This document shows, piece after piece, positions 1 to 13,544 of a stretch of DNA of 64,000 nucleotides; the first letter of the stretch is position 1; every line of letters starts with the position of its first letter. The notes below the pieces were generated by a model that searched no databases, was not told the DNA's origin, and worked only from the letters and a program-made list of their open reading frames with translations. Both the position numbers and the translations under genes were made by a program. The stretch is from Poecilobothrus nobilitatus (taxonomy: Eukaryota; Arthropoda; Insecta; Diptera; Dolichopodidae): assembly GCA_947095535.1 (NCBI GenBank), contig OX352772.1, forward strand, positions 48,379,445-48,443,444, in the 5' to 3' direction.

Positions 1-1889
1 ATACAACGGAAACAGCTGAGAAAAATATTAAAATTATACTTAATATTATATTATGTATATTAAAATCAATATACAAGGAGAAAAATTTGCAAAGGAAGGC
101 TTTTAAAATCTAAAGTACTAGATACTGACAATATACAGTTATTGCATCATCATTATATAATTGATATATCCGTCATTATTATCTAATCAAATCAGTTATT
201 TCATTCTAAACTCTAGTCAAATTATAACGCAAAAAAAAATCCCATAATGCAAAATTATTTCATAACGTACCGTGTCGTTTTCTTTACAAGATAAAGTTTA
301 CCGGTATCATTTTTTTTTATATATTTTCATATTGTTTATTCATTATTTACATACTGACAATTGACAATAACTGTTATCTACATAATGAGGTCAAATAATC
401 AATGAAATTTAAAATATTGAAAATGGTTTAAAACTAAAAAACTAAATTTTCAAAAATTGTAGCCTTGAAAACGACTCTTTGCAATTGTATACATATCTAA
501 TCTAATATGTTTTCAGCACGGTCTTTAGTCTGTTCTGTGGGAAAACGATATTATAGTGCTGCCATTTTTCTATAAACATCTTATTTATAAAATCGTGGTT
601 AATTTGATTACAGAGACAAAAAATATCGATTTGAATATTGCACTTAGTTATTATCGTTAATTTTTTTTAATTCAGATTCAAAATCTTAAATAAAATATAA
701 ATTAAAGAAACACTTTGATTATAAATATATTATTGACAGGAAAGTATTTTAGCATTTTTCTTAAATTCGGATTCAACTGGATTTATTTAACCATACCGTA
801 GTGCTACTCAGCTACCCGCAGCACAGAATATATTCTTCATAATATTTGAATGCATTGTATGAAATATGTTTTACAAAGAATTATCAGTCACAAATGTTCG
901 CCTGCGTAATACATTTCCCCTTAAAATAAAATAGAAGTGAGTATGGCGAATGCATTCAGAAGAGTTTCGGAGAACACATTTGAAATGCATTTGCTCAGTA
1001 CATTGAAATAATTTTCATAAGGCAGCAGTAGTTATAGGGACATGTAAAATCCATATGTAAAATTCTTTATTTTCAATTTTTCTCTGCTGTAGATATTTTC
1101 AATCATCAAATTTTACCACTAAATTTTTTTGTCTACCCTTTGAATTTTTTTTTTTTTACAATTTTTATTCTTTATACTTTATATATAATTTATTTAATAA
1201 TTTATTTAATTTAAATTTAACATAATACATGCGTATGTCACAAAATTTAAATTGAATTGAACATCACAAAACAAAGCGTCGAGCAGTAATTAATTAGTGA
1301 CTACTATCGTCATCAAAAAAATCAATAGATAATAAACAGAATAAACATGCTTTTGTTTGCAATCAATTACGTTGGGTATCTGGTATCTGGTTAGTAGCTA
1401 GCTGGGTATCTGGTTAGTAGAAAATGTTTGTCAATTGACTTGATGTTTTTGATTTTGAGTGCTTTTATTATTCTAAATAAAGTTTGACGTCTTTGATTGT
1501 TTTTAATTTAATGTCAAGAAATAACCTATGAAAAAATATATGAGTATAAAAAAAGAGTAAATCTGAGAATAAATGTAGATTTAGAGTAAGAGTAACATAA
1601 AACTCTAGATTAAGTAACATCATAAGAACTAGAATAAATCTGAATGCTGTCTAATTTTTAAACTATATTTATTTTTTTTAGTTAATCGAAATCAACATAA
1701 AAGTGAAATTTATCAAATTTTGTCTGAATCTATTCCCCATTATTAAAAATTTTGAAATTATAAAATAATTTAATAAATATCTAAAAACATATTAACCAGA
1801 AGACTAATTGTAATTTACAGTTTAAAATTGAAAGAAAAGTAAAATATGAATTTCATTAAGTTGATGTAGGGAAAGGGTATTAAAATGGA
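1..1889. other. AT-rich DNA, nothing recognised
   Basis: Probably intron of the same gene, because the first visible exon begins in mid-domain. The only structure is a short direct repeat, GGGTATCTGG/GGTATCTGGTTAGTAG, around 1372-1422. No exon, RNA or transposon coding is visible. Confidence 0.4.
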
Positions 1890-2500
1890 CATAAATCTCG
1901 TTTTTTTTTTTAAATCTTTTTTTCTTTAAATCTCCTTTTTTTGAAAATCTCGTTTTGTGAAAATCTTGTTTTTGTCAAAATCTTATTTTTTGGCTTAACT
2001 TTAAAATAGCTTACGAGTAGGTATTTGTAAAAAATATCATTAGGAGAAATTTTAGATAGTTGTATTCAAAATTAGACTTATTCGTTTTTTACAGAATATT
2101 TATATATATGTAGGCATGTACTTATGTAATATGCGAGATTCTCAGTTAGAATAGATTTTAGAGTTGGATTCAAAATCAGAGTATTCCGTTTTTCCAAAAT
2201 ATTTATATATTATATCTATATGCCAGATTCCAAATGATGCGGGATTTTAGAAATGAATTCAAAATCAGGGTTATAGTCTTTTACAGAATATTTATACTTA
2301 TGTACTTATATTGTAACATAAATTGTTTAAAGCTAGCAAAAATACAAAAAAATAAAATTTAATCTTGACATAATTAAAAAAAATATAAAATTACAAATTG
2401 AATTTTAAAAAAAACTATAGATTTATAGTCCACCGAGCTTTTGTCCACCGAGATTTTTTAAAAACGAAATTTTGAAAAACGAGATTTCGTACCAGACCCA
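1890..2500 (-). repeat. family D interspersed repeat (ACGAGATTTT), minus orientation
   Basis: Stretches such as AAATCTCGTTTTGTGAAAAT near 1921-1975, TTTTAGAGTTGGATTCAAAA near 2156-2180 and ACGAGATTTCG near 2479 are the reverse complements or relatives of the units near 57128, 58185 and 61388 (AACGAGATTTTGATAAAACG and TTTTGAATCCAACTCTAAAA). The copy is diverged and probably composite. No coding is seen; the family is unnamed. Confidence 0.5.
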
Positions 2501-4080
2501 TTTTATATACATAGATATAGATTTTAGAATTCCTCACTGGCATTATTTAGAAATATTTTACTCCTAATTCTTATTTATTTCAGAAGCAAAAGATTATGTA
2601 AGAAAAGCATCAGAACAAGCTAAACTTTAAGTAATACCGATATAAATTTAATGATATAAAACTAATGATAGCTTACTATCATAAAAATAAATAAATTTAT
2701 ATCAAGACGAAAATATAAAACAAAATTTTTGTTAAACTGAAAATAATGTACGTCTACATTAAAATCCCGTTTTTTTCTTTTTCTAGTAAAAATTTAAAAG
2801 ATTTCTACAATTCTTATTACAAATAAATAAACATAACCTATTTTTTACAATTTTTTAAATAATTTCTTTTCATTTTCTCGAATCCAATAGCCAATAATTC
2901 AAAACATTTGCTAGTTTTATAAACAAATTTTATTTGATTACGGTAATAACATTTATATACACAAATTTTTTTAATCAAATTACAAATATACTCCACTTTT
3001 AATAAATAAATATAATAAAAATTTACATTCAAAATTTTAAACTAGGACAACAGATACAATATTCTAATTTTTCAATTGATTCTACATTCTAGGTACATAT
3101 ATAGAATTTTCTTCTAAATTAAATCCAATAAAAATTAATTAGCGTCACACAATCAAAATTCTTCCAAATTAATAAATAGCGAATCGATTTGAATGATAAT
3201 AAATAAAAACAAAAATTGATCTAGAACACTGTTACTTAACTGTAATTAGATCTAAATAACTTTAAATTCTATAATTGCAAAACAAAAAAACAAACTGGTA
3301 TAAAAAAAAAAAAAGTTAAATAACTGGATTTATCGTGTTAACCTAAAAAAATTTTAAATAAAACCAGTCTCTATATATAAAATGCAAAATTCTAGATAAA
3401 AAAGAATTCTATTACTTAGCATATACATACATATATACATAGACAAGGAGTTGGAGTGCAGATGGGACGAAAATAACAGCATTGCATAAGATGCAAATTT
3501 ATCAAAATAAAAAAAAAATAATAAACGTGATCATCGCATCGCTTCTCTTCTCTTCTATATAAGAAAGGGTACTTGTTTTTATAAAATAAAAAATATAAAG
3601 AGGATAACAACTATCGTAATTCAAATAAACATACATACATAAAATGACTGTTAAAAAAATTGCACAGTCATTTGATATAGCTACATACCTAGTAGATACA
3701 TAGTAATAAGTCCTCTATAATTTATTAAATTTAATAATAATGCAATATAATTTTTTGGAATATTTTACAAAAAAAAAAAAACTGAAAATTCATTTTTGAA
3801 TATGTATAGGTACATACATATGTATATACAATTATATTATACACATATTATATGTTTTTCTAGAAGATTTTGTTTTGGCTAACTTAAGAATGGAAAATGT
3901 TTTATACGCTATTCAAATATTTAAAAAAAAATATTTTTCATAACTAAATGTTTACATAACATATAAATAAATGTTTTCTCAATTTAATCAATTACAGTAA
4001 TACACAATTAACACGTTTATTATATGGTTAACGTGAAATAACGGATAAAAATAAAAAAAAATCCAGTTCTTGTATTTTTA
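2501..4080. other. AT-rich DNA, nothing recognised
   Basis: Short ORFs here are made of AT-rich codons with no domain. Contains homopolymer tracts and CATA/TATA-rich simple sequence near 3420-3445 and 3809-3835. Confidence 0.4.
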
Positions 4081-4510
4081 TACCCGTACATGAACGTATG
4101 TTTAAGGATATAATAAATTACGTTTGTGAGACCTTAAAGGAGTCTAGCTAGATATAAGCTCAAAGGTATGGATCAGATCAGAATCAAATTAAAAAATAAA
4201 GGAGTTAGAGCAGCAGGTTCAGATAGATTGCACATCTTGAAAGTTAATAAAACTAGGCATTTGAAATCTTACAAAAAATTATGAAATTTCAGGGTAATAA
4301 CATCTGTAAAATTTGGTTGTGTTGGTCCAACAGATCCGGGTAGCTGCCATACCATAATTTTAAAATTTGCATAAATATATCTCGGTATACTTAACGTTTG
4401 TACTAATATATCTGAAATGTTGTAAAAGATGATCTAGTCTTATTGACGATTACGTTCATACGGGTATCCCAGAGTTGACACAATCCACTCTACTGCGTTC
4501 TTCCTTGTTT
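4081..4510 (+). mobile_element. DINE-1/mini-me-like element, family B, degraded
   Basis: Begins TACCCGTACATGAACG and ends GTTCATACGGGTATCCCAGA, then GTTGACACAATCCACTCTAC and a CTTCCTTGTT end. These are the same two termini as the better copy at 38330-39097. It contains the core AAAGGAGTC..CTAGATATA..CAAAGGTATGGATC but has lost the GTCC microsatellite and much of the centre. Non-autonomous; no coding. Confidence 0.7.
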
Positions 4511-5525
4511 ATTTTATTTTCCTACTAAACAGATTAAAACGAAAAAATTGTTAACAAGAATTATCGCTTAAGGATTCAGGATTAAGAATTAAGTTATTTA
4601 TTATTAAAATTCGGTGAGGCATTTATAAGGTCTTTTGTAATAAATTCTTCTAAGGCATTATTTCACATTTCAATCACTTCATATTTCAATACATAACTAT
4701 AGAATGATATTATGAAATTTTTTTATTTATTGATAAAAATGGTGAAATGTATTTCTTATTACTTATTAAGTACATTACTCTATAACTTTCTTAGCGCGTA
4801 GTTGTTAGCACGAAATTTTTTTCAAGTGTTTTGAATTTTGTACTGTCCGAATTTCACTGTATTTAAAAATGTTTTATTATATGTATATTTGAAAAAAGTT
4901 TGTAATATAAACATCTCTCCTTAATTGGGATAATTAAAAGGTTTTTCCAATTTAAAATGTTTTTACTACAAAGTATAAAGTGAATAGGATGGCCATAAGT
5001 TTTATAAGTTTAATGTATTTATTAAAGGTACCCTTCAGAACACCATGACCTTCTAGAATTAACTAACAAATAATTTCAAACCATTTTTAATTAACATCTA
5101 GTGTTTCAGTGTTATAAAGCATCGACAGTGAAACAGTTAAAAGTTGATAGGATGAAGGTAAAATTGCAAGAGTTAAACGATGAAAACAAAAAAAAATTAA
5201 AAATTAATAATAATTTGCCGCACCGGAAATGATTTAATTGAAGTCAACAAAAGTTTATCTCATGTAGTTTTTTGTAAAGATTAGAATCCCACCATCTATC
5301 CCACAATTTATACATTTTGCTTTCATACAAACTTAATACATAATTTTCCTAATGATTTCCTTCTACAAGGAAAAAAATTTTTGATAAGTTTGAAGTCTTT
5401 TAAAGTTACAAATTACTCAGCCAGATCAACAAAAAACATTTTTAATAGACTAGCCGAAACGGAAATTATCGCAATTTCGAAGCCAAAAATTTAAATTTTA
5501 AATAAAACAAACTTTCCCATTATAA
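4511..5525. other. AT-rich DNA, nothing recognised
   Basis: No exon, RNA gene or clear repeat seen; ordinary intron-like DNA with scattered A/T runs. Confidence 0.4.
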
Positions 5526-5692
5526 AACGAGGAAGAATACAGTTGCCTTTGTCAACTCTTAGATACCCGTACGAACCGTTAGTATGTTCACAGCCTGTCA
5601 CTCTGCTTACAATATTATTTTTTTAATATTTTAGTATTTTAAAATAATTTGGGTGAATTTTTCAATTTCTAGAACTATGGGTTGTTATATGT

Positions 5693-5714
5693 ATATATAT
5701 ATATATATATATAT
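5693..5714. repeat. (TA)n microsatellite
   Basis: Eleven or so TA units inside the family A element; this position is variable between copies. Confidence 0.85.
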
Positions 5715-6983
5715 GTTGTTATAGATATATTCAAACTATATGTTTATACATTCTTCAAAAGCAAATTCTAACCTTCCACATAACGATTATCAATCCAAAA
5801 CTTTTTCAAATATTCTACAGTACCATTTAATACTAAACGGCAAATGTATATTAAATTTACTTAGTACAAAATAGTAAATATAATTTTAAATATTATATTA
5901 TATTATATTTAAATATTCCATTGACAGAATAATTTCTTATAAGTACAATAAAATACATATATGTATGTAAATACGGCGCTATATAATATACATATATACT
6001 CCTATCATTCATTCACTAGTGACATATGCGATATGTAAATAAACATGATATTATATAAGTATGTATGTATATCAATATCATATAAATAAAAATTCTTCAA
6101 GCAACCGTTATGTTGTTTATTTAATTACATTTTTTTGTACTACGCATTATATCCTCAACAATTTCAAATTATCGAATAAAACAAATGCAAAAAATTTGTT
6201 GAAGAAATTTGTTAGAAAATTTGAAAAAATCAAGTAACACTTTCGTCAATTATAAAGTAACCCTATATTATTAAAAAAAGTTGTTAACAGAAATAAGAGT
6301 ATGATGTTGAGGCTTTAATTTTTGTGTATTACTTCAAAAAAATTTTAACAGGTGTTCAAGTTACAGGTGTTTAAAAATAGGAAATTTTCAGTTTTTGACT
6401 CCTTACAGCTCCTAAACGGGGGGTGATACAAAAAAAATTTCTGAAATGACTCATACTTATTTTCTTTTCTTCTAACTTCTCTCAAAATTTCAAGTTTCCA
6501 ACTTAAACCGTTTAGAAGATAGAAGGGTTGAAGGATTTTGCAAAATTTTAGTTTCGCATAACGGTAAATTAAGACACCGTATGCCACAAATATATATTTA
6601 TTGTATATATACTTTTAAAGCTAATAAAAGCATTAATCGTTTGGTGTTTTCAAAATGAAGATATACCTAATACAACTTGTGCTATAACAATTTAAATATA
6701 GAGCTTTTTTGAACCTTTGGGGAGCTGTAGCTCCGTAACGGGTGGGGCTACAAAAAAAAGTTATTAAAATGAAAATTAATATTTTTGTGAGATCTATCAG
6801 CGGTTAAAATTTCATAGCTCTATTTCAAAAAAAATGTGGGGATCTAAAAGTTAGGTGTTCGAGAGCTACCCTAAGGCTTGGTCCAAACTCAACCAAAAAA
6901 AATAGGGAACCTACAAATTACTCCCAAAATATTTTGTGTAAATTTCAAGATTCTAGCTTTCTTAGTTTTTGAGTTAGCGTGCT

Positions 6984-7009
6984 GACGGACGGACGGACGG
7001 ACGGACGGA
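6984..7009. repeat. (GGAC)n microsatellite
   Basis: About six GGAC units in the family A element; the second copy has a shorter (GTCC)n run at about 24729-24748. Confidence 0.9.
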
Positions 7010-7329
7010 CATGGCTCAAAAGTCTTAGAATTTTTTTCTGATCCGATCCATACCTTTGAAGGTATATCTAGCTCGCTTATTTCGAGGTGTTACAAACGGA
7101 GGAGTAATTTTATTATACCCGATCCTATCGTACGGGTATAAATACACTTTCCTTTCATACTTACATATATAGGATAAAAGCTTTCATTAGTCACTTACCA
7201 ATCCTTTGTTTCATATTTTAGTAATGTGTTTAACAAACTTGTTTTTTGACTCAATAAAAAAAAAAATTTGTATTGTTTTTAAAACAATTGAAACAAAGAA
7301 ACTTGTATTAGAAAAAAGTAACTGTATTT

Positions 7330-7900
7330 ACGCGCGACTTCGATTTACAGTTTTTGTTTTTTTACCGACCGCATACATTAATGTATAAGGTAGGTATTGT
7401 TTTCATACTAAAAATTAGTACCCGAGATTTTGGCAAATATGCACTACTCCGGTGTGGAAAAGGCTGTAAACATTTTTTTAGCATGATGTCTCTCTGCGTT
7501 GGTGTGTGTGTGTGCGAGTATGCGTGTGTGGGTATGTCTGTGGGCACGTGTACAGCTTAAACGACTGAGCGGAATTTTTTGCAATTTCATATTTTAAGGT
7601 GTGTGTGTGCGTGTATGTGTGTGTGTGTGTGAGAATGTCTGTGGGCACGTGTACAGCTTAAACGACTGAGCGGAATTTTTTGCAATTTCATATTTAAGGT
7701 TTTGACGTAAATATCTCGGATTGATAAGCTTTTGGAGTAAATCGGACAACCGCAAGTGGTAGTTTACTAGTGTACTTTTTAAGTTTTTTACGAATATTTC
7801 GTAACAGAAAAATTTTATGAGAAAAATTATTAAGAAAAAGTTGTTACACAAGTAAAGAGCAACAACTTTGCCATAGAACATGTTTTGATCCGACTAACTT
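7330..7900. repeat. interspersed repeat with internal ~102-bp tandem duplication and GT-rich runs
   Basis: Two near-identical blocks, ATGTCTGTGGGCACGTGTAC through GACTGAGCGGAATTTTTTGC to TTTCATATTT, begin at about 7533 and 7635. Each is preceded by a (GT)n/(GTAT)n tract. The unit GCTTAAACGACTGAGCGGAA looks like a transposon or satellite fragment, unrelated to forked. Short ORFs on both strands are by-products of the GT/CA repeats. Confidence 0.7.
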
Positions 7901-9234
7901 TAGCTTTTATTTAATTTTTAGTCCAACATAATAACATAAGTCATACATTTAGTCATACATAACACTCCATATGAATTTATATGAACAATTTTTATTTTGT
8001 TTTTTTTTATATCTCTAAAAATTTACAACAATATACAACCTACAATATATGTACATATGTACTTATATCTATGCATATTATTCTTATTATGATGACATAA
8101 AATTAAAACGGTAAAATTTTTGTTAGCAGATTCAATATTAATCTTATGTTTGTTTTGTATTTGTTTACAGTTTTTTATTTCTAATATTTTTGAATGAACA
8201 AAAAAATCATGTAGGTACATTACATAATAATGTAAATGGATCTATGAATGAATGCACATATATTTTCGATTTCTTTACTTATTATTGTTATTGAATAAAA
8301 CAAAATGTTGTTAAATTATTCGAAGTTATTTTGCTTTGATATAAATTATTATCTAAAAAATCTATAAATTTTGGCATTGTACTTTTCATGTAGTGGCGGT
8401 CGGTCCTGTGGTGGAGATAGCTGATTTTTTTTCTTCTTTATATGAAGGATTCAATTTACTGTATGTACCATTTTAAACTAAATATTAAAATTAAAAAATT
8501 TAACATTACATTGGTGAAATTGTATAACTTGGTTTTGCGACATTTACAAAATTTCATACCTGAAGCATTTTATACATCGTACAGAAAAGATAAATTAAAT
8601 CATTAAAAAAAAAATTAACTGGTTTTTTTTTTAATCGTTTATATATGATTTTGTTGGGTTTTTTACGCTGTTTTTATCACGATTAAAAATAATGCCATTT
8701 TTTTTTTGTGATCAGTGAAAAATAATAATGATGGCCTTGACTTTCAACATAAATATAGGTGGATATGAACTTGTTTACAGTATATTGTTATTAATAATGA
8801 TGGTTCATTTCAACTGAAATAAAATTAAAGCAAAATGTAATGCTAGATATCGTCATTAAAAAAAAAAAAACAACTATATATTATGTAGAAAATACAGTGT
8901 ATTGTAAAAGTGTTTTACCATCAGTCAGGCAGGTGTGGTACCATATGTCGTTATTCCAGACAGTTTGCACGATAACAAAAGTATATCTAACAATTTTTTT
9001 TAAACTCACATTTCTGCATAATATGTTAATTTTCATCACATTAGGATCTAAACAAATTGTTTAATTTAATATTAAAGCAATTTAACGATCTTTGTTACAA
9101 TTCTAAATTTTTCTTTTCTGTATAAATACGTTTATTAAAAATTACACAACTAATAAATTCTTTAACTCCAACAGCACATTTGAAGACAAAACATTAGAAT
9201 CAAATGAATCATATTACAACTTAAAAAATCAGCA
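7901..9234. other. AT-rich DNA, nothing recognised
   Basis: A short GC-richer patch, GTGGCGGTCGGTCCTGTGGT near 8393, stands out but has no coding or RNA context. An ORF at 8840-9064 has no recognisable domain. Confidence 0.35.
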
Positions 9235-9560
9235 TTCTCTTCTTCTTCTTCTATACTTCCTTTAATCCCTATCGTAGCATGGAGCGTGAAGATGTAGCCT
9301 TGCACTTCATGGAATTGGATTTCCAAAGACTAGGAACAGTAAACTGCGAAAGCAAACAATGTTGTGTCAATTCTCCATGCTAGAAGCGGCTACAAAAGGC
9401 GTCTACGCGAATGAACGGCGTCTTCCGTAATGTATCTGACTACCCTAGTGTGCCTATCAAACTTGGTCTTATAGATTCAGCACTCATGTCGCTGAAATAA
9501 TAGCGGTTTACCAAATGATAACACACATGGAAATGACAACATATGAATCAAAGTTGCCAA
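9235..9560. other. GC-richer island of unknown origin
   Basis: About 300 nt with clearly higher GC than its surroundings. The + frame reads EREDVALHFMELDFQRLGTV from about 9280, then NCESKQCCVNSPC and a stop, then KRLQKASTRMNGVFRNVSDY. It looks like a decayed coding fragment, perhaps of a transposon; I do not recognise the family and no splice sites join it to forked. Confidence 0.3.
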
Positions 9561-11124
9561 AAGAAACTGATTCACTGGAAACATGATTCCAGAAACTAAT
9601 TCAATTTATTGATAATATTTGGTATTGGCAAAAATTTTGAAAGCAACTGTAAATTATAAAATTTAATTTTTCAACTATTTCTGATAAAATTAAAAATAAA
9701 ATAATTTTCCGATTGATATAATTTTTCAAAACTATCATTTAAAAAATTTTCTTTGAAAAAATTAAAAAAATTTACTTTCGAAATATAAAATACAGGAACT
9801 TGAATACTTATTTTGGTAACCAACTACTTTTGATTTTATACTCCTTTTATATGAATAATAGTTTTTTTTAAACAGTAATCAGAGTTAGAGTAGAATATAA
9901 AATTCTTTATTCATAAAATTAATATTTTTTCCGCTGCACTGGAGAAGGACAGGTGGGCTTCAAATTCCTTTCAAATTCCATGCAGCAGTAGGATATGCAC
10001 TTAAAATAAAATAAAACAAAGTATATATTTATTATCAGTTTATCTTTAATAGCGATGAAAATTTTTTGTAGATGAAAGCCGAATCTTATACAACTAATTA
10101 TTCGTTCAATTCTTCCATAACTACCTCATTGTCACGAACAATCAAGAAACGATACATTTTTCAAAAGAATATTCAATTTCTAAATAAATAGATGGGAGTT
10201 CTATTGTTGTGATAAATGGCTTATAGCACCTGCCTCATTAGTTCACTATAATCGATAAATCTAACGATGGATTTAAATAAATGGCTAAAACTAAATAAAC
10301 ATCCTAGCGTCTGTCCTCTCCTTTTTCAAATATTATTTTACTACCCAAATTGTGTAGGATCAAATCCGCCAATAAATTCTGAAATGATAAATTGATTAAT
10401 TTTTAAAATATTTTCCTGTTTATTTATTTTAGTTACAGACATTTTGCTGATAAAAGAATTTAATGTTTAAATTAAAATTTAAGAAAATTTCTAAAGTTGT
10501 TAAAAGGATTAATAAATTTATTGTAGAAATGCTTTTCAAAGTTTTTAGAGAAAATAACAAAAGTAACAATGCTAACAAATCTTTAAGAATCCTTAAATGG
10601 TTAATTAATGCGGACAGTCAAAATATAAAATATAAAAATTTGTTTTAAATATAAAAAAAAAATGTAGAAGTAAATCCATACAATGAAGTAGTATATTAAT
10701 ATGTTATGACAGGTTATGTCGTATATGGAAAAAATACGACAAAACTTTCGAAATGTCAAAATATATTTTTATATTATTTACAAGAATTAATAGATTTGCT
10801 GTCAATTATGAGAAATGTTTAAAAAAAAATAATAATTTAAAAAAAAAAAATTAGTACAAAAACATAAAACTATTAATAATTTGTGACACATTAATATTTC
10901 AGATCTCATTTTATCATTATTGTACCCAATTTCAAAATGGTTGAACTTGTTTTTAATTTTTTTTTTCCTATTTGATTTGATATTTATTATTTATGGTTAA
11001 TTGCTTGTAACTTATCGAATTTTTTAAATAAAATGTTAATTAGTTATTTATGGCAATAAAATATCATATCAAGCATGTTTAACTGTAAGCTTAATATGGC
11101 TTATTTAAATTTCAATTTAAATAA
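9561..11124. other. AT-rich DNA, nothing firm
   Basis: A 60-nt patch near 9933-9995 (CACTGGAGAAGGACAGGTGG..CATGCAGCAGTAGGAT) is less AT-rich and could be the end of an old retroelement; too short to assign. The ORF at 10463-10648 is a Lys/Asn/Ile frame without domain signs. Confidence 0.3.
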
Positions 11125-11830
11125 AACGAGGAAGAGTGCAGTAGAGTAGACTGTGTCAACTCTGGGATACCCGTATGAACGTAATATATCCTGTTTCTAT
11201 AAAACTTGATCATCTTTTAAAAACATTCAGATGTTTTAGTACCGAACTACAGAGATATATTTATGTAAATTGCGGAGTTGTATGACAGCTACCCGAATCT
11301 ATTGCGCCTAGCTTCATTAAGTTCCAGAAAATGCAAGAAGCCTGAACCGGCTGCTTTAGACCAATCAAATTTTACAAAAGTTTTTGGCATGCAACTCGAC
11401 ACTTTTTCACTAAATTTCAGATAGCTAGCTTCAATAGACACTGAGTTATTTTCATTTAAAAAGAGAAGTTGTATGGCAACTATCCGAACCTGTCATATCA
11501 TCACAACCAAATTTTACAGAAGTTGTTACCATAAAACTGGATCATCATTTGCAAAATTTCAGATACCTAGATTGAATAGACACTGGATTATTTTCATTTA
11601 AAGAAAGAAGTTGTATGGCAGCTACTCGAACCCGGCGGTCGAAAATGCTGGAGTTAAATAGCAAAACTAACAATTTTGCAAAACTGACGTAAAAAAATTT
11701 CAGCCTCCTAGCTCCTTTATTTTTTGAGTTATCGTGCAGACGGAAGGACGGACGTACATGGCTTAATCGACTCAGAATTCGATTAAGACGTACAGATTTG
11801 GTGAAATATGTATGTAAAACGTACAATTAG
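11125..11830 (-). mobile_element. DINE-1/mini-me-like element, family B, 5'-truncated
   Basis: Reads AACGAGGAAGAGTGCAGTAG, then TCAACTCTGGGATACCCGTA TGAACG at its 3' end, and extends to GACGGAAGGACGGACGTACATGG and CGACTCAGAATTCGATTAAG near 11784. Beyond that, the TACCCGTA terminus is missing. It matches the + copy at 38330-39097 in reverse, including CAGCTACTCGAACCCGGCGG. A 93-residue minus-strand ORF inside (11545-11826) lies in repeat DNA and has no domain. Confidence 0.75.
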
Positions 11831-13540
11831 GGGGGATTTTAGAGTTGGTTACAAATTAAATACTGTCAAATGAAATACTATGACATACAGGCTCAAAAGA
11901 AATACAGTCTTGTGATAGTAACCTAAAAAAAAATATTGTTTAAATTTCATTTTATATTAATAATATATATTTATTTGAATAAAACGCTTCACCACTATAG
12001 AGCCTATTCTAAAAACACAATTCTATCTGGCTAGAAAAATTCGAACTATTTTCAAGATTTCAAGACTATTCGTCATCACTTTTTTCAAGATTTTTGTACC
12101 AAAAAAAGTTGTATTTTCTTTCTAATACTAGCTTTTCGTTCCAGTTATAATATTTATGAGCACATATTTTCACAAATAAAAGTTTAAACTGATTCTTTCA
12201 ATATGTCATAGGTTAATAAAAACATGAATTAATTATTAATAAAAAATTGAGTGTTAGATATTTTTTTGCCTAGTTACCCAGTAGAGAACTCAAAAAATTG
12301 TAATTTACACAACACAATGCTAAAAAAGGTTGCCTAGCACTTCAATAATAACAAATCTTCAATTATAACAATTTATTAATTAAAATAAAAATTTAAAATT
12401 TTTTTTTTTTACAAATTTTTTTCAATATTTTTGAATTCATTAAAAATGAAAGTTTTTTTTTTAAAGCATTTATTAACATTTAAATGTAAAAGTCTTCTCT
12501 TTCTTTTATATACATATTTATATTTTTCTAATTAAAAAACCAAACTTTCTTCTAAAATAAATAAAAAAAAAAAACAAAATAGAATTTTTTAAAATTACTT
12601 ACAAATAGAACTGAAAACCGCTGCTTATTATTTAAATATTAAATAGAATTAATGAGATTATGCCTCAGTAAATTGATTTTATTTAACCTATGTTATCATT
12701 ACATATTCACCACCATCACAACCACCACTTTAAAATTGATCTATAATAAATTTTACCGCAATACTTTCTAAATTATTGTTCAAAATTAATATAATTTAGC
12801 TAGCATGAATTGTGCATTTGGTTAAATCAAGAAACACTTTAACAAAACATTAAATATTTAATTTTTTTTCATTTTGATAGACTGTCTGTCTGTTTCAATG
12901 AATCTTTGGGTTTTAACACTTTAGGTATATGTTCGTTTTACGTAATTAAATACAATACAATACAAGCTTTAATTATGGGAACGTACCGATAATATTTTTA
13001 AAGCCACAAATCATTAAAACTAAGCGCTAATATCCTTGAGTGTTAGAAAGGATTTAAATATACAACAACTTTGATCAAATAACACTTGTTATACAATTTT
13101 TGCGAGCAAAATATGCTCTCTCCTTTTTGGTTTTGATTAATTTAGATCATCATAAGACATTGAATGATTTGATTTGATAAAGTTTAAAGATTGCAAGAAA
13201 AGGTGATTACACTACATATTAAACATTTATCTAAAACATTTTTTTTCTCACCTATACATGTTACGCTATCTTATTCAACGCTATCATTAAAACTCATGTT
13301 GTGTTAGTTATAAGATTATCTTGATACAATGATTATATCAATTACTTTCTCTAAAGACTTACTTAAGCATTAATGCATTAATGTAATTTTTTTATTCTTC
13401 TTTCATCTACAGTCTTTAGAAATCTATTTTACTAATGTATGCGTAAGTGATATAAGATTATACCTATTTTTAAAGCTGCATCCATTAAAATTGATTCATA
13501 ACTTTTACTCAACTTTATTTTTCCCGATGATTCCTTAAAA
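11831..13540. other. AT-rich DNA, nothing recognised
   Basis: No exon or repeat recognised. Contains long T and A tracts near 12401-12420 and 12561-12575. Confidence 0.35.
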
Positions 13541-13544
13541 TCTC

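Larger units (their letters stand above)
5526..7141 (-). mobile_element. DINE-1/mini-me-like element, family A, full-length (longer form)
   Basis: Inverted near-copy of 24600-26066. On this strand it runs from AAACGAGGAAGAATACAG (its 3' end) through GATACCCGTACGAACC to TACCCGATCCTATCGTACGG at 7116. Features: subterminal inverted repeats TACCCGTACGA, a (GGAC)n microsatellite at about 6984-7009 and a (TA)n run at 5693-5714. Mini-me/DINE-1 (Helentron-associated) elements of Diptera are known for TA and GTCY microsatellites, subterminal inverted repeats and a 3' hairpin; assignment to that group is inference. It carries ~145 nt (about 5649-5790) that is absent from the other copy. No coding capacity. 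Confidence 0.78.

Noticed and set aside
11545..11826. 93-residue minus-strand ORF
   Set aside because: Lies entirely in a family B element.
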